DNA from: Neofusicoccum parvum
Taxonomy: Eukaryota > Ascomycota > Dothideomycetes > Botryosphaeriales > Botryosphaeriaceae
DNA length: 64,000 nt
Assembly (NCBI GenBank): GCA_020912385.1
Contig: CP087207.1
Span: 1,612,001-1,676,000, forward strand
Direction: 5' to 3'
The notes under the pieces are model-generated. The model made no database searches. It saw only the letters and a program-made list of their open reading frames with translations, and was not told the origin of the DNA. The number at the start of each line of letters is the position of its first letter. The stretch's first letter is position 1. The position numbers and the translations under genes are program-made. This document shows, piece by piece, positions 1-11,679 of this stretch.

Positions 1-5
1 TCGCA

Positions 6-1088
6 ATGCGCTCCACGTCCAAATGCCTTTTGCTGGAGCTCCCGGTTGAGTTGCGCCTGCTCATCTACGACTATGCGCTGTTCTCCCAGGAGCACCTCAC
101 CATCGCCACCGGCCTCAAGTGCAGCTTCCAGTCGCCCGTCGACAGCGGCTACGAGAGCGACGACGGCCGCGACTCGGACGAATTGATCCCCGGCCTGCCA
201 GCAGACTTCGAGCCCGCCGTTCTGCCGCGCTTCGACCCGGACTTCCTCCACATCGACCAGCCGCCCATCTTTGACTCCGACGCCGACAAGGACGACGCCC
301 GCCATGGCGTGTCAGACGACGACGGCGCCGAGGACCCTGTCGCGCGCCATCGTCGAAATCTGCCGCTCGCCAGCCCGCTTGCCCTGCTCCAGACGAACCG
401 CCAGATCAAGGACGAGCTGACCTGGCACCTCAAGAGCCAGCGCACTCAGGACCGCAAGCTCTCGCTGTACATGACCTATCCCTACGGCCTGCTCGTTTTC
501 CAGCACTTGTGCCCAGATGTTGTTCGGCTGGCCCGAAGCATACACATCAGCGGCTACTACTACCCCGCCCACGCCCAGGAACAGGTGAAACAAGCGCGCG
601 AGTGTCGGTGGATGCAGCGCCTGTACACCCAACCGCCGCCCATCGAAGAGCATATCGTCAAGGCCGCCAACAGCGCCCTCAAGAGGTTGACGCGCACCAT
701 CCTGTCGCAGACCCCGAAGGCCCCCGTGGACGAGCTGGAGATGCGCGTCTACCACCCCGGCCCGAAGGGGAACGAGCTGATCTGGAGAGGCGGCGAGGGC
801 CCGAGCAGCCCCATCTGCGTCGCACTCTGCAACACGCACGGAGGCTCAATAGACAGCTCCGTGACGCAGGGCGGGCGGGGCGCGGGCGCGTGGCTCAAGA
901 TCACGCCGAACGAGGAGGCGCGCACCTTGACGCAGCGTTGGAAGAGGTTCTCCGACGGCAACAGCAAAGAGGAGTGCGAGGGCTGGATCGTGAATCCGGA
1001 GTGGCCGCGGCCACCGCCCGCCCGCGCGTCGAGCAGCGCGTTGAGCGCCTCGGAGCCTCCAAGCACAGGGAACACTCCAAGCCCTTGA
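6..1088 (+). CDS. 2EXR / F-box-like domain protein
   Basis: A single-exon ORF of 360 aa. The N-terminus carries LLELPVELRLLIYDYAL, the hallmark of the 2EXR or F-box-like domain that is greatly expanded in Pezizomycotina. A second recognisable element is the leucine-rich stretch near residues 120-150 (LASPLALLQTNRQIKDEL), where these proteins usually have 'LLLxNRQIxxE'. The middle (about residues 45-115) is acidic and probably disordered, and the C-terminus is Ser/Pro-rich. The biological role of this family is mostly unknown; some members may act as substrate adaptors. The ATG lies five bases from the window edge, so an upstream exon or start cannot be excluded. No intron is needed inside the ORF. 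Confidence 0.75.
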   Translation: MRSTSKCLLLELPVELRLLIYDYALFSQEHLTIATGLKCSFQSPVDSGYESDDGRDSDELIPGLPADFEPAVLPRFDPDFLHIDQPPIFDSDADKDDARHGVSDDDGAEDPVARHRRNLPLASPLALLQTNRQIKDELTWHLKSQRTQDRKLSLYMTYPYGLLVFQHLCPDVVRLARSIHISGYYYPAHAQEQVKQARECRWMQRLYTQPPPIEEHIVKAANSALKRLTRTILSQTPKAPVDELEMRVYHPGPKGNELIWRGGEGPSSPICVALCNTHGGSIDSSVTQGGRGAGAWLKITPNEEARTLTQRWKRFSDGNSKEECEGWIVNPEWPRPPPARASSSALSASEPPSTGNTPSP

Positions 1089-1620
1089 CCTTAGTCGGCG
1101 TCTGGATCGGGGTGGGGAGTCTCTTTGGAACGATTTGATGTTTTGGCACGAGTGCACGCTGGCAAGAGGCGTTCTTTGATCTTTGTTGGACATTTTCTGT
1201 TTGGGCATACATACATACTCCCACGGTGCGATGAGTCACGAGTAGCTGCACAGGCAACGGTTAATACGACAGTACATGAAGTTGCTGCACAGCATGACGG
1301 CGCAAAGATTTGACACGCCACAGCCACTCAGCCGCCGCGGGCGTCAGCAGACGCCAGACGAGCCGCGAGCCGCCAGCGCTGGCCGCTGCTCAGCCACGGG
1401 CGCCGGCCCAGCCACAGGCCTGTGACGCAAGCGACTCGGTTGACGCGCCGCCGCCGCCGCCGCCGCCGCCCGCTTCCAGAGCTCTCCGACGCCGCCGCGG
1501 CAGAAGGCTGCTCACAGTCCATAAATCCGCCTCCTGGCGCGCTGCTCCTGTGTCGAGCCTGCGCACTCCTCGTCCGACCTCCATCCACACCCTGCTCCCA
1601 GATCGCACCGGCGCGCAACC
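1089..1620. other. Intergenic region and 5' UTR of the WW-domain gene
   Basis: No supported gene. A CCG/GCC-rich run lies at about 1447-1475. Sequence just before the next start is C-rich and looks like a 5' leader. Several overlapping ORFs here share no recognisable motif. Confidence 0.5.
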
Positions 1621-2816
1621 ATGGCAGACTTCGCCCCTCCTCCAGTAAGTGCGCCCTCCGCAGCCACCCGCCGCCTCTGAGACGCGCGGCCAAGACCTCC
1701 CCGCATTGCCCGCACCGCGCCCGCGTCAGAGAGCACCATGCATGCACGCCAAGTATCCCCTTCGACCACCCGCAATCCTCCCCAAGCACCCAACTCCACT
1801 CGCTAATCGTCGATCCCCCGGCGCGCGATCGCACCGATGACCGTCCGCTGACCTCTCGCGCGCGCGCACAGGGCCCCCCTCCGCCCAAGGTCCCCGCGGG
1901 CTGGAAGGCGCAGTGGAACGAGCAGTACCACGAGTGGTTCTACGTGAACATCTACACCAAGCAGTCGCAGTGGGAGAAGCCGACCGAGCCCATCTACCCG
2001 CCGTCCGACGCCGAGCTGGGCGCCCCGCCGGCGGGGCCGCCGCCGTCGTACGCCCACGGCGACGCGAAGCCCGTCGGCGCCGAGAAGACGGGCCTGAGCA
2101 GCAACAACCCGTTCGGCCCCGGCGGCGGCTCCAGCCACGACATCAGCGAAGACGAGCGCCTCGCCCGCCAGCTCCAGGCCGAGGAGGACGCGCGCGCGCA
2201 CGGCGGCGCCGGCGACCGCGGCGCCTCGGACAGCTACTACCAGCAGGGCGGCGGCGCGCCGGGCTACCAAGCACCTGGCTACCAGCAGCAGCAGGGCGGC
2301 TACGGCAGCCCGGTCCCCGGCTACGGCGGCTCGTCGTCGTCGGACCTGCCGCCGCGCCCGGAAGACAAGGGCAAGAAGAGCGGCGGCTTCCTGGGCAAGC
2401 TGCTCGGCAAGGCGAGCGGATCCAAGCCCGGAGGCGGCGGCGGCATGATGGGTGGTTTTGGCGGCCATCACCAGCAGCAGCAGCAGTATGGCTACCCGCA
2501 GCAGCAGCAGGGTGGCTACTACGGCGGCCCGCCGCAGGGCCAGTACGGGTACGCGCCGCAGCAGGGGTACTACGGGCAGGGCGGCGGCGGCGGCGGCGGC
2601 ATGCCGTACGGCGTGCAGCAGAAGCCGAAGAAGAGCGGGTTGGGGGCCGGAGGGGCGGCGGCGTTGGGCGTCGGGGGTGGGTTGGTGGGCGGGATGTTGC
2701 TGGCGGATGCGATTGATGACCATAATGATTACGAGCAGGGGTACGATCAGGGGTATGATGACGGGAATGATAATGACTTTGGCGGTGGGGATGACTTTGG
2801 TGGTGGTGATTTCTAG
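1621..2816 (+). CDS. WWM1: WW domain protein, WWM1-like
   Basis: Two exons, 1621-1644 and 1872-2816, joined in phase 0 (donor GTAAGT at 1645, acceptor CAG ending at 1871), giving about 322 aa. Exon 1 encodes only MADFAPPP. One WW domain follows immediately, with the signature tryptophans in GWKAQWNEQYHEWFYVN and SQWEKP. Next come an NPF-containing acidic region and a long Gln/Gly/Tyr-rich region. The C-terminus is Gly/Ala-rich (GGAAALGVGGGLVGGMLLAD) followed by an Asp/Gly-rich tail. This layout matches the fungal family that includes yeast Wwm1, a WW protein that binds metacaspase Mca1. WW domains bind proline-rich PPxY or LPxY ligands. An ORF reading from 1422 ignores the intron and is not the gene. 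Confidence 0.88.
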
Positions 2817-3921
2817 TCAGGGGGTTGGTGCCGGTGAACGGGGTGATGCTGGGTTAGAATACGGTTTCTCTTGTCGGGCGTTTGGAGGGTTATGAATACT
2901 CGAGGGCTGGATGATTGGTTATGAGGTTGGGATTGGGAGGTGAGCAGGTCTCTTAGGATTTCCTTAACTTGATGCCTATTCCTTTGTATATCTCTGCACG
3001 GGGTTGGAACACTCTAAATTCCTATGTGAGCACGCGTGGATGGGCCCTTTTTTTCCCCCCAAGTCAGAAAACGCCATGTCTTTGTCTATACTATCTCGGT
3101 TCTGCCCCTTCCAACTAGCATTACGTGAATGAACCTTTCCCCCTATACTAGGTGCTCTGACTGTGGCAGCCGTCAGGACAATCCGGGAAGGAACGAAAAG
3201 GGTCTCCGCACGACCCTCACACTTTCCAAATCGGACACTCTGAGCAGACAATGTGGCTTGGTTGGTTCCGTCCTGCAAGAAGATGTTGAGTTCGTTTGAC
3301 TCTGACGCCTTTTCTCCGATCCTGCGCCTATCCATCATCGCACGCCACTCTGCTGCCGTTTAACTCAAGCTCTTCTATTTCTTACGACCCCGCTCCCAGT
3401 ATTCCACTGCGTTCCCCCGAGCTCTAAAGTCCCCCAAGCCAAGGCAGTCGTCTGATGCAACTGGCTCTATGGGGCGATCAGAAACCACAGCGTTCGGGGG
3501 TCCAATGGCGAAAAAAGAAAAGATTCGCTCCAACTTCTGTTGCGTCACATCGGCCATCCTCTGCGCTCCATGCGTTGTGGGTCTCGCAATCGCACTTCAG
3601 GTTCAGAAACGCAAGAGGGACAAGCGCACCAAGCAGTGGTGAGGACCTACCCTGCCGAACAGGCAGAAAGCGCGAACGAACGACGCACCTTCGAGGAAAG
3701 ACAGCCAACCGCTCCCAACACCGAACACAGCTGTCTTCTCCTCTCCCACTCGAGCCCACCCCACTCCTCGCACCGCATCTCAACCTTCATCTCCCACACG
3801 GCCCGGTCCGCAAGCACTCGGTACGTCGACCACAACTCCCTCCCACCCATCCATCCCGCACGAGCATCCCATACGCGCTCCAACGCGCACCCGGCCCCAC
3901 GCTCACCGCTCGCCAGCCACC
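2817..3921. other. Intergenic region
   Basis: 3' flank of the WW gene followed by a pyrimidine-rich stretch (about 3640-3900) resembling the leader of the small gene at 3922. No ORF here shows a recognisable domain or coding-like composition. Confidence 0.4.
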
Positions 3922-4245
3922 ATGCACCCGAGCGCCGCGTGCTGCCTCTGCGCCGCCTGCTGCGCCGTCTACTGCGCCTCGCTCCGCCTGTGCTGCCGCT
4001 CGTGCGGCAGCGTCGTCGCCGCCGCGCACGCGCGCTACCAGCTGCGGTGCGTGGCGCGCCCCAACCTGTGTTTCCCCTCCTCCCCTCTCGCTCCACGACG
4101 CACTCCCTCTGATGCTTGCGGCTGCCGCGAAGGAAGCGGAAACGCGCCGGTGACGTGCGGGCGCGGCGGGGGCGAGGCGGTGGTGCGTGGTGAGGAGGGG
4201 TGGATGGGTGGATGGATGGGTGGTCAAAAGGGGAGAAGGGGGTGA
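3922..4245 (+). CDS. Possible small cysteine-cluster protein, 3' end uncertain
   Basis: An ATG in good context (CCACC before it) opens a GC-rich reading frame whose first 41 residues contain nine cysteines in CC and CxxC spacing (ACCLCAACCAVYCASLRLCC). Such N-terminal Cys clusters can be palmitoylated or bind metal, but no family is recognised. The unspliced ORF runs 107 aa to 4245. A donor-like GTGCGT at 4049 could instead join an acceptor ending at 4132 or so and give a shorter basic tail, because the sequence after 4049 looks like an intron (C/T-rich). Neither version is proven, and the gene itself is tentative. Confidence 0.35.
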   Translation: MHPSAACCLCAACCAVYCASLRLCCRSCGSVVAAAHARYQLRCVARPNLCFPSSPLAPRRTPSDACGCREGSGNAPVTCGRGGGEAVVRGEEGWMGGWMGGQKGRRG

Positions 4246-5060
4246 GCAGCGCACGGGGTTGCTTTGGCCGGGGGTTGTCGGGTGGGAGTGGGTTGAGATC
4301 GCGGGTGGGCGGGGTGTTGTGCTGTTGATAGCTCGTCGTGTCGGTTGGTGACGAGAGACGCAGGCGCTGGATACGGGTGCAGTTTGCACGGCAAGGAGGG
4401 GTGAGTGCCGCAGGGTGGGAAAAAAAGAATCAGCGACTGTATTAAACCTACATATGTATTCTTCCTCATCCGTCATCCCTGATCACACACCACCTGCCCG
4501 AACTGCCAACCCGTCATCGTAGAGATATTGAGCAGAATAGAATGAAGGAATGCATCAGATACAGAACTGAATACGCACAGATAGTAATAGCAGGGTCGTA
4601 ACCAATGCCCTCCAGCCACGATGCCACACAAGAACACGCGCGAAGAGTGGGGATGCTGAAGATCAAAAAAAGCCAATCGGAGATTGGTACAAGAAATTAA
4701 ACACTTCGCGCAAAGACCGTTCCCTTTGATGCTGCTTTGCTACAACCACTACCGACTACCAACCATACTAAGCGCTCTCGCTATGCTCAATCCCTTATTC
4801 CCAATGAGTAACCGCAATGAACAACTGATAAATCTCTCTCTCCAGAAGAAGGCAAACACACGCATGAATTAGAAGGGTGGTGGAACATTGACCCCGACAA
4901 ATGAGATCCCCGATCCGAACGCAAAAGAAATAGGTCGACGAGTACTCCGCTCTCTTGCTAGAGGCGGGGGCGATGGAGTGAACAGTGATTTTATGGAGCG
5001 AAGGGAAGTAATATGCCACAAGTAGAAGACCTCCCTAGACAGCCGGAGAATAATGCCCAT
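4246..5060. other. Intergenic region downstream of EDE1
   Basis: Convergent 3' flanks, becoming AT-richer after 4430. No gene or structured RNA could be recognised. It probably holds the 3' UTRs of the two facing genes. Confidence 0.5.
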
Positions 5061-8000
5061 TTACTGGCTCGAGAGATGCTCGACAGCCTGCAAAGTCATC
5101 AGCCATCCCGTCAATCTAGCAGCCCACTCTCGTCGTAACGTACCTTGTTGATATCATAATCAAACTTTTCCAACGCAGACAAAGCATCATTCCTGTTGTA
5201 ACCCATGCTCGTCAGGTTCTTCAGGATCGGATCGTCATGCTCCGTGCCTGCGCTCAAAGCTCTACCAAGCTCCGGCTTCTCCGCAACGTCGCCGGTTGAC
5301 GGCCTTTCCGATACTGAGGAGACACCCAGCATCTGGCTGCTCTCTGCCGTCTGCGGCGCAGTGTTGCCACCGGTAGACGGCGCGGGCTGGCTGTCAGACA
5401 ATCCGGAGAAGATGGCATCCCAGTCGTGGCCCGACGCAGCAGTGCTCTGCGTGGTAGGCTTGGAAGAGGCGAAGCTCTGCGTGAGATGCTCGAAATCCGA
5501 GAATGAATCCTCGCCGTGGCTCTTGCTCGCATTGTTAGTGGGAGTAGCCTGGCTGGCCATGGTGTTGCTCTTGCTGGCCGCCGGACTGTCGAAGACCGGG
5601 TTGAACTCGTCGAGGCCGTCACGGTGGTTCGAGGCAAACAGGTCGTCGTCGTCGTGCGCGCTGGCGGAATCCTTGGCTTCGGCAAGGTCGTCGAATCCGG
5701 CATCGAAATCGTCACCGAAGGACTGCTTGGGGGGAGCCTGGTTCGAGGGCGAAGCGGCCTTGTCCGTGGACGGGTAGGATTGCGCGGAGTGGTAAGCATC
5801 CGAGGGCACTGTTGACGACGGTGTGTTAGCATTTGAGGTCGATCCAGAAAAGGGGCCGGTGGCCGGGGCTTTGCCAGCAGCGCTGGAACCTCCGAAGAGG
5901 GTTTGACCAGGGGTGAGTGCGGGGGAGCTGAAGGTCTTCTCTGGGGAATTTGATCCGGACTGGGTCGTAGGATCCTGACGAGAAGGCAACAGTCCGCCGA
6001 ACTCCGGTGGGAAAGAGTCAGAACCTCTGTTACCGTTGCGGCTGCCAGTGGTCTGCTCGTAAGTTGGGGGCGGCTTTTGGGCGTTGGGGGTGGGAAGGTT
6101 GCTAGTGGTACGGGAGAAAGGATTACCTGTTTCTCCCAAACCTTCGGGACCGCTGGTCGTGGGTGCCGGAGCGGCATCCTCGCGCTTGCTCTGTGGAGAT
6201 GCGGGGGCAAAATTGTCATCAAAGCCATGCTCGCTGTTGGTGTCGCTGTCATCATCACCGCCGAGGTTCTCAATCGGAGGGAATTCTTGGTTAAACTTTG
6301 ACGCCGAACCAACGGAGCCGTTGAGAGACGAGCCAGTGTTTTGTCTCTCTTGGAATTGCTTTTGGGAGCCGAAGCCAGCAAAGGCAGCATCGAAGTCAGC
6401 CTTCGCGGCAGAACCCTGGCGCTGAGGCTGGGAACCGAACGGATCAGATCTCGGGAAGCTGAAGCTGCCCTTGCTACGGTCGCTCATGGTGCTCTGGCCA
6501 GTAGCCTCAGGCTGGAGAGGAGTGCTCACTTCAGGGAAGGAGCCGGGCATGTCAACAGAGGTCGACGGCGGGCCGAAGGATTGGAAGGTATCCTTGCGCT
6601 CCTGGCCGCTTGCCGACCTCGCGGCATCGCTAGCGTGGCTTGCTGCGGGCGAGGAAGTGAGGTTACGGTTGAAGGGCGACGGGCCGAACTCAGGTGCGGA
6701 CGTGTCCTTGACGGGCTCAGCAGCAGATGCTGACGGAGAGCCGGGGGCGTTCGTAGGTGTCTCGTTGCCAGTGTTGCCGAACCTGCTGGCTGGTGGAGCA
6801 GCCTTAACTGACGAGCTGAACGATTCCTGACGGCCAACACCCTCCCGAATAGGGAGAATGTTGGATGTGAATTGACGGGAGTCTGGTGGCGCCGGGGGTT
6901 CACCAACGCGGGGCGACTCGTGGTATTGTGAGAGAGGCGGCGAAGTGGACGGAGTAGGAACGCCTGGCTCGGAAGACTGGACGGACTGGCCAGAGGGAGC
7001 CGAGAAAGTGGGAGCAGCAGATTCGCCCTTGAACGAAGTGGAAGGAGCACCTGACTGGGCAGAGGAGATTGACGGGCCAAAAAAGTTGTCAAAGCTGGCT
7101 TGGCTGGCCTCGCGGGAGAATCCGGAAGGAGACATAGTGTTCTCCGCCGGCTGCGGTGATCTTCTGAAGAAGGGATTAGTGCTGTGGCTGGCGTTCGAAG
7201 GCGCAGGGCTTCCAGCGGTAGGGGGGCCAGGAGTTGCCTCGGGGCTGCGGTTGTAGCTATCCTGAGCGGCCTTCGTCAGCTCGCTCATCTCATTCTTGAG
7301 CTTCTCACGTTCGCCCTCGTTTGTGGCAAGCTGCTTCTTGTTGATAGCAACCATGCCCTTCTGCTGGCGCGCGTCGGAGCGCATCTTGTCGAGCTGAGGC
7401 CGGAGCCGAGCGATTTCAGAATTGGTCTGACGAATGCGCTCCTTTAGATTGGCATTCTCGCGCTGGTCAGCGTCGAGGGCACTAGCAACTTGCTGGTGTT
7501 GAGTCGAGAGATCCTGGTATGAACCCTCAATCATAGCAAATTCTTGCTGGAGCTTCCTGGTCTCCTGGCGAGATGCATTCAACCTCTCCTCCAGCTGCTT
7601 CACGGCCTGAACTTCAGACTCATATTGAGCCCTAAATTGAGATAGGCGCATCTCAAGATCACGCTTCTGCGCGCTCGTGTTGTTGAGCTCCGCCTCGGTC
7701 GAAGCCTTCCTGTTGTGCGTTTCCTGCATCTGGGTGCGCAGAGTGTTGATCTGGTTCGACATGTTTCCGAGTTCAGCGCTCTCGTCCGTGAGCTTCTTGC
7801 TTTGCTCCTGATCGTTGTCGCCAAGAAGGTCATCCATGGCGGAGGGCTGCGGGGGTGCCGGACTGCGAGGTTGGGATCCGGACCCGCCAGTTCCTTGGGC
7901 CGTCAAGGTCTGACCGAAAGAAGACGACGGCATGAACGGCCTGAAGATACTAGTCGGGTTCTGAGGGGTTGGCTGGAAAGCAACACGAGACGGGGATCCA

Positions 8001-9645
8001 GGGGAAGCGGCACCGCTTCCAAATGGATCCTTGTTCGCAGCAAAGTTGGCAGCAGAGCCGCCAGTGGACTGCTGCTGCACGGGCGGGGGAGAGGAGAATG
8101 CATCGAGGCCGAACAAATCTTCAGAGGCAGACTTAGGAGCGGGCGCAGCAGGAGCAGGGAAGGAGGCGGAGGTGCCGAAGGTGGCAGGTGGTTGTTGAGG
8201 TTGGGCCTGAGGCCTGGCATTGCTGCGCATGCTCGGGGGCACCAGGGCAGGCGGCAGGGACGGTGGCAAATATTGAACACCAGGCTTGGGCCGCTGTTGG
8301 CGGATCAGGTACATTGCAACTGCAAACTCCTCTCGGTTCAGCTGGCCCTCAGAATTAACGTCGGCCAGATCCCAGATTGCAGCCAGAACCTCCTCGGGCA
8401 GCCCAGAGTCACTAAAGAAGACGACGGCCTGTTCACCAGTAAGGAAACCACGGCCCTGAGTATCAACTTTGCTGAATAAGTTGTCATAAGATGCCTTCTC
8501 CTGGGGCGTGATCAACCAGTCATTTCCAGTGGGCTGAGCAGATTGCGGGGGAGTTCCATATGGCGGCCTTCCGCCCATAGGGCTCTGTCCACGGCCGGTA
8601 TTCTGGCCGCTGAACTGGCGCGGGATGGGACCCTGGGCAGGTCCGGGAGGACGTATAGAAGGAGGGGCGCGCTTCGATGCGGCCTCGTAAAGACCTGCAG
8701 GGAGAGAAGAAGGCAAGCCCTTCATGGCACCGCTACTCAAGGACTGTATCAAGTGCATGGCAATGATGAACTCCGTGATTCCCAGAGCACCTCGCTGCTC
8801 TGTATCCGCGAGCGCCCAGATGCGGCCGAGCGTCTCGTTTGGTAATCTTGCCTTCTCGAATATGTTCTTGGCCGTTTCCCCTATTGCCAGTCAGCATCTC
8901 TCCTGGGCGCATGCAGCGATGTGCATACCTGGCAGGACTCCATTCACCGCGCCGGACTTCTCGAAGAGTGTAGCATATTGCGCAGCCCTATCAGGTGTCA
9001 AAGGCGGCACTCGGATGGGACCGCTCATTTGGGGCTGGATAGGGCCGGCGGGAGCGGCTGGTCCGGAGGGTGGAGAGTTGTCGAACTTGGGCAATGGGCT
9101 GGCTGTTTTCGCGTCAATTCACGCCTGTGCGAATACGGGAGGTACTCACGTTGGAAGGCCAACTCAGGAGTCGGCGCCTTGCCTGCCTGATAGTGACCGA
9201 TGAGACGGAGCACTTGACAGAAGCCAGACGAGGTCAGAAGACCCCGGTTCTCCGTGTCCGCAATCTGCCATATCTATATGTCGCAACACAGCCCCCGTCA
9301 GCGGTCATCTGGTCTATTGCGGCGTTGCTTATGTGGGCGGCGATCGACGACGGGCAGGAGCTTTAACGCACCTCTCCCAGGACCTGCGGGGGCAGCTTCG
9401 TCCGCTCGAAGAACTTCACGGCCACTTCGCCGGTGACGACACCCATCTGCTCGGTGTCGGCCTGGCGGAAGAGCTCGCCAAACACGCGCTTCTCCTCGGG
9501 GGTGAGGTTGAGCGGGGTGTCTGGAAGCGCGACATTACGGTCAGCGGCAGGCTCAACGGCACCGATTGACACTTGGGCGGGTAGCGGCAGACGAGACACG
9601 GGCAGGCGACTCACTCAGCTCCATGCTTTGCGATAGATCCGTCAT
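5061..9645 (-). CDS. EDE1: EH-domain endocytic scaffold Ede1 (Eps15-like)
   Basis: Six exons on the minus strand: 9645-9615, 9571-9372, 9273-9150, 9102-8929, 8880-5144 and 5087-5061. All junctions are GT-AG and in phase, giving about 1430 aa. Three EH domains occupy roughly residues 25-110, 150-225 and 296-385. Each has the 'F..D....G.l....a...l..s.Lp...l..IW.laD....G.l...EF..A..L' pattern, for example LGRIWALADTEQRGALGITE. EH domains bind NPF peptides on endocytic adaptors. A coiled coil spans about 540-720, followed by a long Ser/Pro/Phe-rich disordered region and a C-terminal ubiquitin-binding UBA domain. Ede1 acts early at plasma-membrane endocytic sites. The last exon is only 27 bp and supplies AVEHLSSQ, restoring a normal UBA helix; reading through the intron gives an abnormal end at 5111. 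The first intron (43 bp) is the least certain join. Confidence 0.93.
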
Positions 9646-10721
9646 GGTGTTTCGCTAGGCTGCCAAAGGCGCAGCATGCGATGGGTGGCTGGGGTCGGGT
9701 CGGGCGGCGCGGCCGGCGTCAGGGTCAGGGTGACGTTTCGCCCGGCGGAGGAGCAGGACGGTCGTCGGGGAGGCGGGTCGGGGCGCGCGAGCCGTAGTGG
9801 AGCGAGCGGGCTGCAGCGCCTGGTGCTGAGCGTGTGAATGAAACAACAGCGAAGATTGCTGTGGTGTGTGGTGAGCAAGGTCCCAAGCTCGGGAGAGGTG
9901 CTTGAGGTGTCCCGGCTGCTGGCGCTGGCTCGCCATGCGCCAGCGCACGGAGCACACCGCGAATCGCGGAGCGTGACTTCCCTGGCAACAAATCGTTGGC
10001 TGGACGCTGCAGCTGAGCGGAGCTGGATGTCGACGCTTCTCCAATGGCCCGCCCCGTCCGTCCAGCCCATGCAGCCTGCGGCCAGCGATCACGGTCCAGC
10101 GGGCCTGTAGCGATGGGGAGCTCGTGGAAATGCCCACATTGCCCACTGCGCGCTGCCCGTTGCAACCGCTGCTGTGTCACCACGCCCGCAGCCAGACGTC
10201 AGCGCCGCGAGCAGCCGCATGGCTTGCTGCCTGCGCGCCCGCCTCTGCCCACCATCGCCGCCGTTCCGCAAGAGCGCCTGGTGGTCGCTCTAGCCCGGGC
10301 CGGACCTTGGACAATTGATGGCTAGGGCTCGCGGCCCGCGTCCACCAACTGCGTGCTGCGCTGCCAGGGAAGCACGACAAGGTCTCGCCCGCCGCGCCGG
10401 TACTCTACGTGCAGTGCATGAAGAGAGGGGCCAATGGGGATTTGACCCGCCACTCTGCCGTGGACGCTACCGGCGCATGTGGTTAACGAGCCGTGCGGAT
10501 GGATGTGGACACGGCGAATTTCCCCACGTGTGGACTTCCCAAGTCCGGCCGATGCCGAGTGGTGCCAGCGACGGCTGCCATGAGAAGTGGTATCAATTGT
10601 GTCAGGTGAATGGAGTAGTGTACAGGTTTGTTATACAGCGCAGCTAAGTCATGCTGCAAAGACCCCTCCCAGACGCCGAAGAAGCTCGAGTTTTCCATAT
10701 CCACATGCAATCCCATCAGTC
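9646..10721. other. Intergenic region upstream of EDE1
   Basis: About 1.1 kb of GC-rich sequence holding the EDE1 promoter and the 3' flank of the next minus-strand gene. Several overlapping ORFs run on both strands, but none has a recognisable domain. A tRNA-like fragment near 10435-10460 was considered and rejected. Confidence 0.5.
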
Positions 10722-11679
10722 CTACCTGCTCCGGCAGTGCGGTCGCCTCTTGTACAAGTCCTCGTTCTTGCAGAAACCCAGAGCCAATCCTGCAGGCTGC
10801 TTCGCGCCCCATGCCTTGCCTAGCAGCCAATCCGTGACGCTGATGACGCGAGTCATCTTATCCCAGTTCCCGCCCTCCTCGACGTGCTCGATCGTATGCG
10901 TGAAGACGCGACCCTCCTCGTCAAACTCGAATATGAACAGTCCCACGAATTCCTCATCGTCCTTCGCGTCGCCGCCCAGAAATTCTGTAATCTTGTCAAC
11001 CTGTTCGCCGCCCGATATGCCGCGGTATAGCGCGCCGACGCCTTTACCCTTTGTTTTGCCGCATGTCTTCCACTTGACGATCAGCTTCTCGTGCGCCACT
11101 CCAGATGTGCTGCCGCAACCGTTGCGCACCATGCGCTCCGACAGTATCTCAAGCTTGACGTTGCCTACAACCGGAACCCTTCCCCAGGCAACTGGTGCGG
11201 TCCAAAGCGCGGCTGTATATGCGATGCGCCCACTGACGGTGGGTAGATGCGGGTGCGTGGATGGAAAGAGGTGCAGTGTGATTTGGGGCGACAGAATCTC
11301 CTGGGGCAGCGGAGACGCTAGCAGTGTAGGCAGGCGCTCGTGGAGGGTTCGAATAGCTGTGCGCGCCTATGTCAATGCTAGGAAAGTTCTCACCAGTGTC
11401 ATTCGATGGAGCGGTAGACTCACTCTTTCCCAACTTTAGGGTGCGCTCATCCGGGGGCTTGCCGCCTTCGCCCTTGTGATCCGGCGGCAGCGGGCCGGGT
11501 GTGGATGCGCTGAACCATCCTCCCGTCTGTGTGCCCTCGGGCTGTTGAACTTTCGCAAAAGCGCGGACGCCGTGACGACGGGCAGTAGCCGGAGCAGCAG
11601 CGGCACGGTTTCGTGCAGTGAGCCTGTGTGCGCGCGCAAGCCTCGAAGGCGGGATGCACCGCATTAGGCCGGCGGTCAT
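10722..11679 (-). CDS. Conserved fungal protein of unknown function, predicted mitochondrial
   Basis: Two exons, 11679-11424 and 11356-10722, joined by donor GTGAGT and an acceptor CACAG (phase 1), giving 296 aa. The N-terminus is rich in Arg/Ala/Ser without acids for about 45 residues, a typical mitochondrial presequence. A disordered linker follows (to about residue 85). The rest is a compact alpha/beta domain: LHLFPSTHPHLPTVSGRI, then VKLEILSERM, LIVKWKTCGK, and EFVGLFIFEFDEEGRVFTHTIE. The alternating strands and the 'GL..FEFDEEGRI..H.IE' pattern recall the NTF2-like/DUF2358-type fold, but this is only an impression. Another in-frame ATG at 11664 is possible. A likely 5' UTR intron acceptor (TTTTTGCAG) abuts the chosen ATG. 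Confidence 0.72.

Noticed and set aside
5205..5777. Plus-strand ORF opposite the EDE1 C-terminus
   Set aside because: Antisense shadow of Ser/Pro-rich low-complexity coding sequence.
10430..10465. tRNA-like 3' half (GGGTCAAATCCCC on the minus strand)
   Set aside because: One base is missing from the T-loop consensus, and no acceptor stem, anticodon arm or box A could be matched.
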